Of a DNA stretch of 64,000 nucleotides, positions 41,153-55,100 are shown piece after piece (within the stretch, counting starts at the first letter, position 1; the number at the start of each line of letters is the position of its first letter). The stretch covers positions 553,974 to 617,973 of the forward strand of contig NC_041681.1 in assembly GCF_900005765.1 (NCBI RefSeq), written 5' to 3'. The notes beneath the pieces were generated by a model that did not search any database, was not told the DNA's origin, and was given only the letters and a program-made list of their open reading frames with translations. The translations under genes and the position numbers were made by a program. The DNA is from Plasmodium relictum. Taxonomy: Eukaryota; Apicomplexa; Aconoidasida; Haemosporida; Plasmodiidae.

Positions 41153-41571
41153 AGTTTTCATATACATTAAATTAAGGAAAAGGATACAGCATTCATAAAG
41201 AATTTTTTTCTTTTTTTTTAAATATTGAAAAAAAGAAAAACATAAAACAAATATATATATATATATATCAAATTTTAAATTGAAAATACAAAAACAACAA
41301 ATTATTAAAGTTTCAAAATTTATAATTTTAATAAAAATATATTATTCAATATTAATTAATAAAATAGTAATTATTAATATGAAATATATAATATATAAAA
41401 AGAAAATTTTTGTTTAAAAAAGTTTTAAATATAAAAAGATTTAATAATTTTAAAAATAGGAAAATAATAAAAATAAATAAAATAAAATAAAATAAATGTA
41501 TTTCTTCAAAATAATGCTTAAAATGAAAACTTTCATTGATTGAAACTTTATTAATAATCTCCATTAAATTA
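41153..41571. other. Convergent intergenic region (Mago / WDR74-like 3' ends)
   Basis: Two 3' ends meet here. It is A/T-rich with a (TA)n run near 41251-41268 and shows no coding signal. Confidence 0.65.
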
Positions 41572-44005
41572 TTAGTCATAATTATCAGAATTATTACTTT
41601 CTTCATGTTCATCATATAATTCTCCATCAAACAATTCGTTATCATTTAATTCATTTTTTTTCTCAATTCCATTCAAATAACTATAAGAAGAAATTGAAGA
41701 ATCTTCCCAACTTTCACATTCATTTTCATCTATATGTTCTGTTTGATCTTCGTTATCATTAAAAAATTGAGAATGAAATAAACAGCCTGTTAATATATGT
41801 CCTACATGTACTCGCTTAATAATTGTTTTGCTTTTTATATTTAATATGCTTATAAATCTCTCATAACTTGCTGAACACAAAAAGTTTCCTTTTTTATGTA
41901 AACTTAAAGATGATATAGCACCATTATGAATTTTGAATTTTTTCACAAGTGTAATTATAAATTGATCAAAATTGTTTTTTGCCCACATAGGAGGTAAATC
42001 ATTTCTCATGTGAGTTTTATTATTTTGTTGATAATCTTTGTAAAAAGCATATAATTTTTCTTTATTTTTCATTAAATAATTATTACTTTTTTTTTTATAT
42101 CTTATATTTGTATCTGCACATTTTTTAATATATATATAATTCAGTAGTCTATTTCCTGTTGCTATTTCAAATTCATAAACATTACCATAATTATCTGAGA
42201 CAAAAATAATTTGGCTGTCCTTATTAGAAAAATTTTTTATGAAATAATTCTTTATGTTTTCTTCTTTTCTAGTAGGAATAATATCGTTATTTTTAACTTT
42301 TTTATTATAGTTTATATCTTCTTTTTTTTTTTTTTTTTTGTTTATTCCATTTTTTTTTACTTTTAAAATAGAATTAACGTTATTTTCCTCTTTTATTATT
42401 TTTTTCACATTCTTTTTTTCTAACTTCTCTTTTTTTATTTCAAAAATTTTTTTTTTTTCTTTTTCTATATTTTTTTTTTTCTGTAACGTTTTTAAAATTT
42501 TAAAGTTTTTTAATACTAATTCATGTGTGTTAAATTTTAAGTATATATCTTCTTTTAAATCTGAAATATTTTTTGAATTATCTATATTATTTTCTTCTTC
42601 TTTTATATGCTCACTTTTTTCTTTTTTTTCTTTTATATATTCCTTTTCTTCACTGTTTTTTATTTTATTATGGGTATCTCTATCAATATCTTTATACTGT
42701 TCATTAAATATATATGAGTTGCTGCATATATTTGTAAAAACTAGATCACTTTCATAATAATTATCATTAAAATAATTATATTTATCTTTACTAACATTTT
42801 TACTTTTAAAATGATCATAAATATACACGGGTTTATTTTGACATCTCATGTCATATAGTATAAGTTTGTGATTATAAGTCCCAGCACATAGTACATTAAC
42901 ATTTATATCATTCAAAAAAGTAATTGATTTTATAAGAGTTTCACAATTTAAATTTAATAAACTCATTCCTAATCCTTTTGATTTCCATAAATATGTACCT
43001 GTAAATAAATCAAAAACTTTTAAGCAGTTTTTATATCCTCCTATAGCTAATCGATTAGTTAGTAATTCGTTTACACATGCAGCATCAATTGGTTTACTTA
43101 AAATATATGATTGTAATATGCTTTTTTTTGATATCATGTTGTTATAATGATATTCTTTACATATATCTTTCATAATAACATCTTTATATTCATTTTCTCT
43201 CATTAATGTTTTGTTATTATTATCTTTATCTTCTATTATTTTAAAATGAATATTGTCCAGTACATCTTTCTTATAATTCTTAAAATAAATTTCCATTTTT
43301 TTTTTTTTATCCTTTTTATTTTTCGTCTCTTCTGTTTTATCTAAATGATATTTTAAGCTATCATCATATTTCCAATTTAAAACTTGAACATGGCCGGAAT
43401 TACTAACAGTAACTAATAATCTGTCATTTATCATATAATCTTCATATATTCCATTTATTTTTTCATTATCATATATAGGCATAAAATTTAAGTAATTTGT
43501 GTACATTTTTTTGTTTTTATTAAATAAATCATCGTATATTAAATTATGATGATGGTTTAGCATCTTCGTATATATACAATTATTACATGTTATAAATGAT
43601 AGTAAAGATGTATCACTAATATGAGGATTCTCTTCGTTTTCATAAAATTCAAAACTTTCAACTAAACCATTAGCTCTACATAATGTTATTTCTGATTCTT
43701 CATAGCCTCTTAAAAAAAAAAAAAAATTGTTAAAATATTAAAATAATGTAGGGGAAAAAAAAAAAAAAATAGTTCATATTATGAATTATAAATTTACATA
43801 ATTTATATTCTTATTAATTTATAAAAAAATTAATTTATTTTTAGTTTTATTATGTACAAATTAGTTACCCATATCCCCCAGACCATGTCATGTAATTGAT
43901 TTTTCTTTTTAAGTCAGCTTCGTTTTTTTGTTCACAAATAGAACTTTTAGTTTTACATTGTACATATTGTAGTAAACCTATTTTATCAGAAGTTATTATT
44001 TGCAT
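41572..44005 (-). CDS. WD40 protein, WDR74/NSA1-like 60S assembly factor, two exons
   Basis: Exon 1 is 44005-43869 and exon 2 is 43708-41572 on the minus strand, giving 757 aa. The intron is GT...AG. The acceptor is fixed because the alternative AG two bases later gives an immediate stop. WD-repeat pieces are LLVTVSNSGHVQVLNW, RLAIGGYKNCLKVFDLFTG, VLCAGTYNHKLILYDMR, FVSDNYGNVYEFEIATGN and FLCSASYERFISILNI. The order 'gene-level GG-x-N-L-K-V-D, then -GTYN-K-LYD-R, then NYGNVYE-D, then CSASYERF', followed by a basic-hydrophobic segment and an acidic tail with ESWED, fits WDR74 (yeast Nsa1). That protein binds pre-60S particles in the nucleolus with the AAA-ATPase NVL/Rix7. A Lys-rich insertion of about 150 residues splits the propeller. 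The family call rests on repeat order and tail. WD40 is certain, WDR74 is likely. Confidence 0.8.
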
Positions 44006-44238
44006 TTCTTATTATCCCTTTTATTAATATTTTTGATTATACTTTTTAATTAAATTTACTTTTAAATTATTAAAAAAAATTTCATTTTAAAAGGATATAA
44101 AAAAAAGTTTATCTCAATTAATTTGAAATTTGAAATGTTTTATAATTATTTTAATTATTTTAAAATAAAATATAATAGAAGTTAAAACAATGTTCTTTTT
44201 ATTATTATTTTTTTTTTAATTTTATAATGATAAATGAG

Positions 44239-44269
<31 letters not shown>

Positions 44270-45432
44270 TAAAAATAAAAAAAAGAAAATACTAATAAAA
44301 AAATAATAATGATAATAATAGTAATAATAAAATTTTAAAATACATATAAAAGTTACAAAAATTTACGAAAACAGAACATAATTTTTAATATATGTAAATA
44401 TTTTGTAAAATGTTTGAACAATATACAGTATTACATTATATATAGTTAACGCTTATAAAATTTTTTTAACTATCTTATTTATTCAAACAGTATCAATTTT
44501 TCCTTTTGTAATTTTTTCATCTACATTATAATATATAGATTTGTTTAATTTTTTTTTTTTTGTTTTGGTTTCATGTAATGTTATGAAAAGAACAGTAGCA
44601 TTATTGGAAAAAAACCATTACGATATATAATAAATTTTTAAAAAAATTTTCTTTGATAATGTTTTTTTTTTTTTTTTTTTCATCTTATTTTTTCTATATT
44701 TTTTTGTTTTAATTCCATTTAAGATAGTTTTTTAATTTTTTATTAAAAATATTTTTATAACAATAAAAAAAAGTGTTTTTATAATGATTAAATTAATTTA
44801 TTTAATAATCAGAACATTTGAATACTTGTTCTAATTTCCCAGATTGAAATTATGTAATAAAACAATTTATAAAGTATTTTAAAACTTTTTAATTAATAAT
44901 ATTTTTTGTTTAAATTATAATATTTTTTAGTATTTTTTTTTTTATGCTATTTCTTATTTTAAACTCTATTAAAATGTACTTTTTTTTTTGTTTTGTTTAA
45001 TTCCTATATATTTTTTTTTGCAATTTTATTAATTATAATTTTTTTTTTTTTTATTAAATTATATGACATTCTGTTATATAAATATTTATATTTTAAATAC
45101 TTTACTGTACTATTTTATAATATATATATTTTAATGCATTATATATTTTTTTCTTATACAGCTGTAATTTTCAGACAGCTTTTTAATTTTTTTCTTTTTT
45201 TCAATCTTAAAAATACACATATAACACTTTAAAAATTTCAACTTTTAAAAATTTTTTTTTTTAAAAAAAATAAAAAATTTAAAACATAAAGTTATTTTCA
45301 TGAGTAAATCTTTATAAAAAAGTTCACTGTTTTTATATATTGATAATAAAAATTACATAAGAATTTTAAAATTTATAACACTATTAAATTTTTTTTTTTC
45401 TTTTTTCATTAAAATTAAAATTTTTATTAAAA
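44006..45432. promoter_or_regulatory. Divergent promoter region between WDR74-like and small Cys-rich gene
   Basis: About 1.4 kb of A/T tracts between two gene starts. An open frame at 44993-45232 is Phe/Ile/Tyr-rich, as expected from T-rich sequence by chance, and is not called. Confidence 0.5.
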
Positions 45433-45786
45433 ATGGCAAATCCTGTTGTTTCTTGTTTTAATACTTTGTCTAATTTTATATCAGATATTTGTAAGGCTAT
45501 AGTAAATTGTGTAGATGGTTCTTGTAGGGCTATAACATGTCAGTAAGTGATTGTAAATATTTTTATGTTATACATAAAAATTAAGTAGTATTAACTTGAA
45601 GGAAGAAAAAAAAAAAAAATTGAAGATTTCTGTAAAATAAAAATATAGGTTTTATATATAATATTTTTCAAATTGAATCAAGAATTTTTTTTTTTTTTTT
45701 TTTTTTTTGATTTTTTTATTATATTTTATGTAGTTATATTTTTTTTATTTTTTTATATTAGTTATCGTGTTTTTTACCTATCTTAA
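45433..45786 (+). CDS. Tiny Cys-rich protein of unknown function, probably two exons
   Basis: The ATG at 45433 opens MANPVVSCFNTLSNFISD and continues ICKAIVNCVDGSCRAITC. This has five spaced Cys and a base composition well above the local flanks. It ends at a strong donor (CA then GTAAGT at 45543). A fitting acceptor at 45760-45761 would add HYRVFYLS and stop, giving 45 aa. Another acceptor near 45732 gives a different short end, and without splicing the product is 37 aa (stop 45546). No signal peptide is evident. Cys spacing with Ile/Val/Ala suggests a small lipidated or membrane-lying peptide, which is inference. I do not recognise the family. The coding call is supported by composition and the clean donor only. 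Confidence 0.45.
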
Positions 45787-46531
45787 TGTGTAGCTTTATT
45801 TTTAAAATATATTTTTTTGTTTTTTCTCTAAATCTATTAAAATAATTAAAGTTCGAATAACTATATTAGAAAACACTTATAATTTATTCTGATAATAATT
45901 GTAGTATATTTGGAATTAATAGTACATTATTTTTTTTTTTTTTTTTTGAGTAAAAATTTAAAAAAAAAAAATTTATTCAAGAATTTATTATGACTAAATA
46001 AATGATGAATATGCTTTTTCTTTATATAATGATAAAATTTTATGAAGTTAAATGAAAAAAATTGATAAAAGTTTAAATAATACATATTTTTGTAAATATA
46101 GAAAAAATATTAAATTCATATAACAAAGAATGCTTGATAAAATTGTGAAAAACCTGCCATTTTACATAATATCTAAATTTTTTACAAAATAAATAAAAAT
46201 TTTATTAAAGGACTTATTATCTTTAACAAAAAAAAGAATAATTTACGATATAATTGGCATGTTAACTTAATGAGTTAAAAATAAAATATTATAAAAATAT
46301 ATTTAAAATAAATGTGCATATATATATAATTTTTCTATTTATAAATTCTTCTAAAAATTTTATGTCCCAAAAAGCTAAAAAAAAAATATAGTAGTTCTAT
46401 TTTAAAAATATATATATATTAAATTTATAGACTTAATCCATTGATAAAAATTCTATATCTATATATCTAAAAAGCATTTTTTTTTTATTTTCATTTTCAT
46501 TTTCATAAAACAGAGTATAGGAATAAGATCT

Positions 46532-46579
<48 letters not shown>

Positions 46580-46840
46580 AACGGATTAAATTATAAAATT
46601 ATATATAAGTAGTATATGTATATAAAATATTAAAATTTTTTTTTTCCAAATACAAGATAAAAATTAACAATATTTTTGATATTTAAACATTTTATTTTGT
46701 ATTAATATATAAAAATGAAGAAAAAAAAAAAAAATTATAGAAAAGAAAAAATAAAAAGCTCAAAAGTAGTCTATTTCATACTTAAAAAAATGAACAAATT
46801 ATACAATATGAAAATAAATATTTTAAGTCTTAGAAACTTA
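45787..46840. other. AT-rich spacer with (TA)n microsatellite
   Basis: This lies between the tiny Cys-rich gene and the C-terminal end of the kinase pseudogene. It holds a (TA)n run of about 45 bp at 46532-46576 and poly(T) tracts. A 20-codon open frame near 46131 is probably chance. Confidence 0.6.
46532..46576. repeat. (TA)n microsatellite
   Basis: An alternating AT tract in the spacer next to the kinase pseudogene. Confidence 0.95.
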
Positions 46841-49800
46841 TTAATCACTAATAGTTAAAAATTTGTTATATATTTGTAAATTATGTTCTTCTAATTTAAA
46901 AATTTCTGATTTCTTTGAATATTTAACCAAACGAAGTTTCTTAATTTTTTTAGGAATTGGTTTATATTTTTTTATATTATCTGAGTCTTTTGAAAAAGAT
47001 AAATAGTTTATAAGTTTATAGTTATTTTTATATCTGCTTTTCTGAACTTTTGCACATTCACTTTTTGCTTCCTTTTTATTACTTCTTGTATTTAATTTAT
47101 ATATATATGTCTATTCATGATTATTACATATATTTATTTATTTATTGTTGGCTTTTATTCTAAGATTAAATTTTAAAAATCGTTTTTTTATTTAACTGAA
47201 TATTTTCATTAACTTTTCGATTTCTTTCAAATTTATTAAACTTAACATTTTTTATTTCATTTTTTTTTATTAACTATTATATTTGAAATATTAAACTTGG
47301 TAACATCTATATATCAGTAATTTTTTATAAAATACAATTTATCTTTTTGTATATTTAAATATAATGTAATTTTTGTTATCATTATAATTTTCATAATTTT
47401 TTTTTTTTAATATAATAGTTCTTATTCTCTTCAGATTTTTTCAATGAATTTTGATTAAATGAATAATTTAAACTTATATTCTTGCTTTCTTTCTTCGAAA
47501 TTGTGAATATTTTCTTTTTTTAATTTTTTCTTATTTAATTTTTTTTCAATATTTTTAGAGATGCTAATAGTATTAATATTGGGTACTTTAAGCATAATTT
47601 TATAAGCTTTATCAAGAATATTATTTTTTTAATTTGATTTACCTTCTAATGGCAAAATTTTATTTTTGTTAGAATGCTTATCCAAATGATTAGGAATTTT
47701 ATAAAGATTACCATTCTTTATTTCACTCATATTTGTAGAATTTTTTATTATATTTATGCTTTATTCCTTGAACTAGATCATTGAGACTATATTTATATGT
47801 TTTATATATTTAATATTTTTATTAGATTATTACTTGTTGTAGTTTTTTTTCCTTTTTTTAATTTAAAAAATAGTCATTAGATATATATATGCATTATTTT
47901 TAATATTGTTTTTGGCAATACGATGATTAAATGAATTATTTTTCATTGTTATTCACTTCTAGTTTTTTTTTGATATTTTGAATAATTAACTCTTTATAAC
48001 TATATGTTTCTTTATTTTATTAACACTCATTCCAATGTAAACTATTTTTGTATTTTTAATAATATTTTCCTTATTTAAATTTTTTCATATATCTTTTTTT
48101 TTTTACATTACTTGAAGAAACACAAACAATATTATTAATAAATTTGTTAAAAATAAAATTTTTATCGTCTATTTTAATATAATTATTTTTTTTATTGTAA
48201 CTATTTACTAATTTTGAAAAATTATTAATTTTATCATAATTCGTTTCTTAATTGTTTTGATTTAATTTATTGTTTAGAATTATTTTTTTACTATTTATTG
48301 CGTACATTATGTAAATTTTGTATAGAATTTTTTTTAATAATAAAATTTAAAATTTTTTCTTATTTTAAAAAATATGCTTTTTTCTTTTTAGAATATTCTT
48401 ACTATTCTTAATTAAGAATATTTCACTTAGGTTTTTATTTTTCTTATTTCTCAGTATTTCCTCTTCATTTATTTTTATTTATTTTGAGTTATAAAATTGG
48501 TTTAGGTATATGTACGTGCTGTTAAACATATAATTAAAATAAAATTTAGTTTTGTTAAATTTTAATAATTTAATATAAAACATATCATTAATTTGAAATA
48601 TATATTTTTTCCTGAAATAAAATATATTTTAAATTCATATATTTCTTATTTTTAGTTTTTTTTAAATGGATCCAGTACAAGTGATTTCTGATTGTGATTG
48701 TTTTTTCCTAATATGTTAGACTTCTTTTTTTTCTTAATTTTTTGTATATTTAAATATTTTTATTATAATAAAAATTATTTACATTTTTTAAATCTATTAA
48801 TTTAGATTTATTTAAAAACACATAATTATAATTAAAATTTTTTATATTGTAAATAATTTTATTGTTACACTGTTTTCATTTTTATATTTTGTTATATCCA
48901 AAGAAATTTTTTCTTTTTACAACTAAAAGCATGATTTTTTAAATTGTTATTTATGGTTTCATTATGGTAATTTTTATAATTTTTTTTATTGATTACTATT
49001 ATTTATATAATAATTTTTATTATTTTTAATTTTATTAAAATTAAAATTTTTTTTCTATCTGTGTTCTGAGGTAAAGATTTGAAATAATATTTTTATTGCC
49101 ATAGATATCCTTAATTTGTGTATGCTCACTATTTTTAAAGTGGTTTTTATTATTTTTATTTAAATTAATTTTATTATACATAAATATGTTTTTAGATAAA
49201 TTGTTTTTATTAAAATTAAAAGATTTATTATTATTATTATTATTATTATTATATCTTTTATTAATATGTAAACAAAATTATTATTGTTATTTTTTGTATT
49301 GGCATTTAAATAATGCATTTTATTACTTCTATCATTATCATTATTATTTGTATTTTTATTTAGGTTGTTATTATTATAATTTATGTTAATACTATTATTA
49401 TTATTATATTATTTAAATTATTAATACTATCATTTTTATTTTGTAAATTATTACAATTGATATTATTATTATTATTTATATTATTGTTATCTTTACAATT
49501 AATAAAATGATTTTTTTTTTTTTTTCGGTAACTTTTTTTCATACATATTTAATTTTTATAAGTATATGAATTTTCTTTATTGATGATATTTAGAGATAAA
49601 TTTTGCTTAAGGAACTTTTTTTTGTAAGTAATACTTTGCATAATTATTTAATCTTTTAAGCATGTAAACTAAATTTTTAAAGTTTGACCTTAATGATACA
49701 TTTTTTTTGATGTATTTAAATGAAATAATGATTAATGAAATAAAAGAAGAAGCAGGATATTCAGCTTTTTTATCTATTAGTTTTAGAGAATTATAAAAAT

Positions 49801-52140
49801 TATAATGTAAATGTAAAATTATAAATTCTTTTGCTTTATTTTTATTATTTACATTTAGAAGCTTTCCAGTTAATGATTCTAATAATACAACACCAAATAA
49901 ATATACATCTTTTTTTTCATTAGAAAGGGATGTTAAAATATAGTCAGGATCTACATAATTCAATGTTCCTGAAGTTTGTTTAATTTATAAACTTTTAAAT
50001 TTCTTTTTTGATAATAATGATAAAACAAAATTGGAAAATTTCGCTTATTTATTTTTGTCTAGCATTATATTTTCTGTTTTAATATCTCGATGAATGACTG
50101 ACGAATTTGGGGTATGTAGATGATTTAGGGAAGATAAAATTTCTAAACATACAGATATTCTTTCAAACTATTTTAATGAGTTATTTTTATTTATAGCTGT
50201 TTTTAAATTTTCTTTTAATAATTCATAAACAAGAATGTTTATATTTTTATATTTACAATATCCTAATAGAATGATTATATTTTGATACTTCAATGCCTAT
50301 AATACTTTTAATTCGTTTAAAAAACTATTACTCCTTGGTTTTATAACTTTTACTTTTGCATTGGTGTTTTCGTTTAGTATATCTTTATATATATAACTAA
50401 AGCTACCTTTTCCTATAAGATTATTTTCATAAAATATGTTAGTTGCATTATAAAGATCCCCATGTGAATATTCAATAGAAATTCTATTTATATCATTATC
50501 ATCTAATGATTCTTCTTATACAATATTTTCTTCCTTGAAACTTGAATCTTTTAGTTTTTTTTTTTATCAAAAGATTTCTCTTCTAAACTATTTGATTTTA
50601 TAAAGAGCTCATTTTGAAATTTTTATTTTTTCCTTTTTTTTTTTTTTTTTTTTATTTTAATAGTTTATCTTTTGAAGAATTTTTTTTAATTTTAAATAAT
50701 CTACATTTTTTATTTTTTTTAATTCTCTATTTTTTTTTAAATACTTTTTTTCTTTTCTTTTTCTAGCGTTTCCCCATGTTCTTAGGAATTTTTCTTTATT
50801 AAAGTATTCCTTATTATTTATACTTTTTTTTTAATTAGAAAATTGTAACATTTATTAGTTTTACTTCATTAAAAATATCAGTTGTATCGCATTCTCTTTT
50901 CCGTTTTTGTTGTTCCTCTTGATCTTCTTTTTTTTTTTAATTTGATTTCTTATATTGTCTGTAGTAACCCTTTTCAATGTGTAATTTTTTTTTTGAGTAT
51001 GTTTTTTATTAATCAAATATTTATAATATAAATTTTTTTCTATTTGAATAATATTCATTTTGGAAAATTTATTAAATATTGAGAATTTTCTTTTTTTTTT
51101 TAAGAAACAATATATGCCTTTTTTGCTAATATCATCTAATTTTTCTTTACTTATATTATTCAAACTTCCCCTTTTTGTAAATGAATTTATTTTTATGTTT
51201 TTTTTCATCCTCTTAATTTTTAATTTTTTTATATGACAAGTGATAAATGATGTGCTCTCTTTTTTCATTAAATTCATAATATAAAAAATTACAATTCAAT
51301 GGATTATTTTTTCCAACATTTTTATATGCTTCTTTTTTTACTTTTTTAAAATTATTTTCTCCATTAAAATCTTGTTTATCTTCGTTATATTTTAATTTTT
51401 TTTTATTTTCCATATCACATTCGTTTTCATTTTCATTTTCATAACCATCATTATCATCTTCATTATCCACATCATCATTATTCCAATTATTATCTCCATT
51501 TTGTCGGTTTTCCCCTTATTCGTCTTTACATTCATTACACTTTTTATTTTTTTTTTTGTTGATTTTTTTTTTTATTGCCTTCATTTAATTAATTATTTTC
51601 ATTCTTGTTATAACATTTACTGTAAACAATTTTTTGAAAATATATTTTTTGTAAATAACATTTTATATAATATAAAAGTATATTACTTTTTAAAAACAAT
51701 TCTTTTTGTATTATAAAATTTTTGTAAATTCTTCAATTCTCGTAATCCTATGTTTTATTATTTAAATTTATTCCATTTAATTTTTTTTCTTCTAGAATAT
51801 AACAGAAATAGTTGCGTTGTTCTTTATTTTTAATTTTGAGAATTTATTGATACTTCTTTTAGTGCAAAAATTTATTTTATTAATTTTTAAAAAAATGAAT
51901 ATATATTTGTTTTTTGTAGCTTGTAGTTGTTTATTAATGCATTTGCAATAAGTTTTTTATATGACTTTTTATTTTTAGACCTATTCTTAAAATTATAATA
52001 AATTTTTTTATGAATATATTGAATATGGCAATGGAATTTTTTTCTAAAATTCTAAATAATATATTTGATATAAGTAACAATATTATTATTACTTTTATTT
52101 TTGTTTGGTTGAATTTTTATATTTTCATTGTCATTATTAA
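46841..52140 (-). pseudogene. Decayed TKL/IRAK-like protein kinase gene
   Basis: The minus strand carries typical Plasmodium coding remnants for about 5.3 kb, broken by many stops and frame changes. Upstream pieces include VDNEDDNDGYENENENEC (about 51.4 kb) and TKRGSLNNISKEKLDD (about 51.15 kb). The kinase part is recognisable across 49607-50500: DLYNATNIFYENNLIGKG (Gly-loop with the AT-x-F-x-x-N lead-in seen in plant receptor kinases and IRAKs), KVKVIKP (the lysine kept), [37 protein letters not shown] and [16 protein letters not shown]. The DFG site reads NFV. At least four in-frame stops lie inside this domain, so a simple intron model cannot rescue it. A long Asn-rich tail follows, ending in a 90-codon open block at 47110-46841 that finishes in ISD. 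The kinase was evidently once active. It belongs to the tyrosine-kinase-like group, and its original role is unknown. Confidence 0.8.
49607..50500 (-). pseudogene. Kinase-domain relic within the pseudogene
   Basis: The best preserved part of the decayed gene. From N to C it has the Gly-loop (about 50430-50390), catalytic-lysine strand (about 50360), alpha-C and hinge with LVYELL (about 50230), HRDIKTEN (about 50097-50070), the activation-segment end [10 protein letters not shown] (about 49965-49935) and the [11 protein letters not shown] helix (about 49905-49870). The C-lobe stays open for 118 codons to 49607. Motif order is collinear with an intact kinase. The stops lie between motifs, as expected of neutral decay. 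Confidence 0.85.
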
Positions 52141-55100
52141 GGAAAAAAAATTTTATTAAAAAATTCATATATTTAGTTAGTAGCTTAATTTTGGTTAATT
52201 TTTTTAATGAACTACTATTTCTTAAAATAATATTTTTTTTTTTTAGATGTACAAAAAATATATAAGATTTGACTAAAATAGAAAGTGCATATAACTTTAC
52301 ATAAAAGAAAATTATATTTAGTTTAGGATGGTTTTATGCATTTCTTAATAAAATAAATATCATTAGAATTTTTTTTTTTTTTGTCAAAAATATAACATTT
52401 TTCTATTTTCGTATTCTTACATTTTTGCCTGTTACATAATTGCATAAAAAAAAATATTTAAATAAAAAAAAATTTTAGCATTTTTCATGGACCTTTTTTA
52501 ATATATTTATGTATATTTTCAATTTTACTTTTTAATATTAAAATTTCTTTGTATCTTTTAATTTTTTTTAGTTAACTGAATTATTATATAATTTTTATAA
52601 TAATTGAGATTACCTATTTTTCTTTTTCTCTCTTGAAAATTGTTCATAATTAAATTCTTAAATTTTTCTGATTTAATTTTTATAGTTATATTTGAAAAAT
52701 GTTCATTTATTTTATAATATATATTTTTTGAAAAAACTATTTTTATGTTACAATTAAAATATTAATGAGAATTTGTTTCGAGTATTTTAAATTATTTATA
52801 AGTATTTTCTACAATTAGATCATTTCTATTTTTTTTATTATGTGAAACTTCACCTTAATTGTTTTATGTTTCTAACAATTTAAATTAAAAAAGTTTATAA
52901 TATTTGTTCTTAAAATATAATTACAATACAGAATGGAGCATTTTTGTTGAAATATTTATTTTACTTCATTATTATTATTAAGAAAATTATTAGAAATATA
53001 AAACTTAATTCTTTTTATGGGCTCTATTTTTTTTTAACTACTGTATCACATAAATTTGAACTTTTTATAATTTTTTTTTCCTATGATATGTTCATAATTA
53101 TGTGTTTTCTTTTTTTCTTTTTTAATTTACAAATTTATAAAATTTTATTGAAATGTAAAATTTCTATTTTTAAAGGAATATACAACAATAAATTTATGTC
53201 TCAGTTTTTTTCATTCACAAATAATTATTACATATTTTTTAATCTTTACTATTATTCTTTTTATACAATTCCTTTTTCATTAAAATATATGACAGATTTT
53301 TTTATTTTGAATAAATACATTACTGTTGAATTTCATGTATTTTATAATGAATTTTTCATTTTTATAAAAGGTAAGGTATTTATATTGTCGCAAACAATTT
53401 TTTTTCTATTAAATATTTTTGCAATTAGAAATTGTTTATTATTATAAAAATATTTATCAAAATTCAAAATGCTTTTATATAAAAATTTTATTTCTTAAAA
53501 CATCCCTTTTTTAAGATATTGCACTCGGTTTTTATATAAAATTTACATGTGAGAATATGTATATATATATGAACTCAATTATAGTATAATATATAGATTT
53601 AAATAGATTAATACATATATTATTATTTGTATTACAATATATTAAAATTCTTTTATATTTTTTTTGTAGTTATAAAAATATGTAAATGTATATATATTTT
53701 TTTTTTAAATTAATGAAAATGAGAAATTTTATTTCAAGATATATATTAAGAGCATTTTCATATAATTTTTTGTAAATTTTATATTCGAATTTTCATTATA
53801 ACATGTATTTTACATAAAATTCGAATCTTTTTTTTTTTATGGATAAAAAAGGAATATATATAATACTTTTTTTTTTTTCTCTTTTAATTTAATGACGCTT
53901 CTAATTTTATTTTTGATATTTTGTATTTTTAAATAATGAAAACTTGAAATTACTACATTACTTATATTTATAATTTTCAAATAAAAAGTTAAAATTTTTT
54001 CTTTTTTAAATAAAAAAATTTTTATTTTTTATTTTAATATAACTCTTTTTATACTTATTTAAAAAAAAAATTATACTTTATTTTTTCAGCTTTGTAATAT
54101 CTTATATATATATATATATTTTTTTTTTTACCTTATTATTATAGTATTTCTCTAAATAATTGTGCGATTATATTTTAAGGAGATTATTTTTTGTAATTCC
54201 CCAATTTTCCTTATTTTTTATTTCCTTTTTTATATATTTTTTGTGGATTTTTATTTTCATATTTAATTTCATTTTTTATGCTTTTTTCTTTTTTATATAC
54301 CCAATTTTTTGTAATAAGAATATTAAAATTTCTTATTTTTAATTAAAGTTTAATTAATAATTCTTCATTATATCTTCTCACATACCAATTAATATTATAA
54401 AAAAATATATAATATGTTATGATTTTTAATTCACTATAATATATTATCATAATATAATTTTTATTATTTTAAAATTTATTTATTTTTTTAATAATAGATT
54501 TATGTTTGTAAAAGTTTTTTTTGATGAATAAGTTATGCTTCATTATTTTATAATATGCTAAATAATGTAGAATAAAAAAGAAAGAAAGAAAAGATGCAAT
54601 TCTTACATATATATTTCATTTCATAATTACCTAAAAATTTTAAAAGTATGAATTATTTATGAATTTTTAAGAAAAATTAAATTAAAATTATTTACTTTAG
54701 ATTAATTTTTAGTTGTAGAATATTTTAAATTTCACTTGTATTTTTAATATAAAAAAGTAAAATAAGCTAAAATGATTGTTCACGTAAAAATAACGTAATT
54801 TTGAATACATATTATAAAAACACACAAAATATATACTAGTAAATATATAATCACAATTAACATAATATCCTATATTAATATGCATTAAAAATTATATTAT
54901 TAGTAATGAATTAATCTATTATTTGATAGTAAATTCATAGATTTATGGTTAATCCTTTTATTATTGTTAAAATATTATTTCCATTTATAATAAAAAATTT
55001 TATATAACATTTCATATAACTTATAAAACAAATAAATTAAGAGAATTGAACAATTTACGACATTTGAATTAGCTTGTTATTCTTTTATTTATTTATTTTA

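Noticed and set aside
44993-45232. 79-codon plus-strand frame
   Set aside because: Phe/Ile/Leu/Tyr-rich with no start context or homology. It is chance in T-rich sequence.
52944-53447. 167-codon plus-strand open frame
   Set aside because: It is almost entirely Phe, Tyr, Ile and Leu, as T-rich sequence gives by chance, with no splice or family support. The minus strand across it looks like further broken coding sequence.
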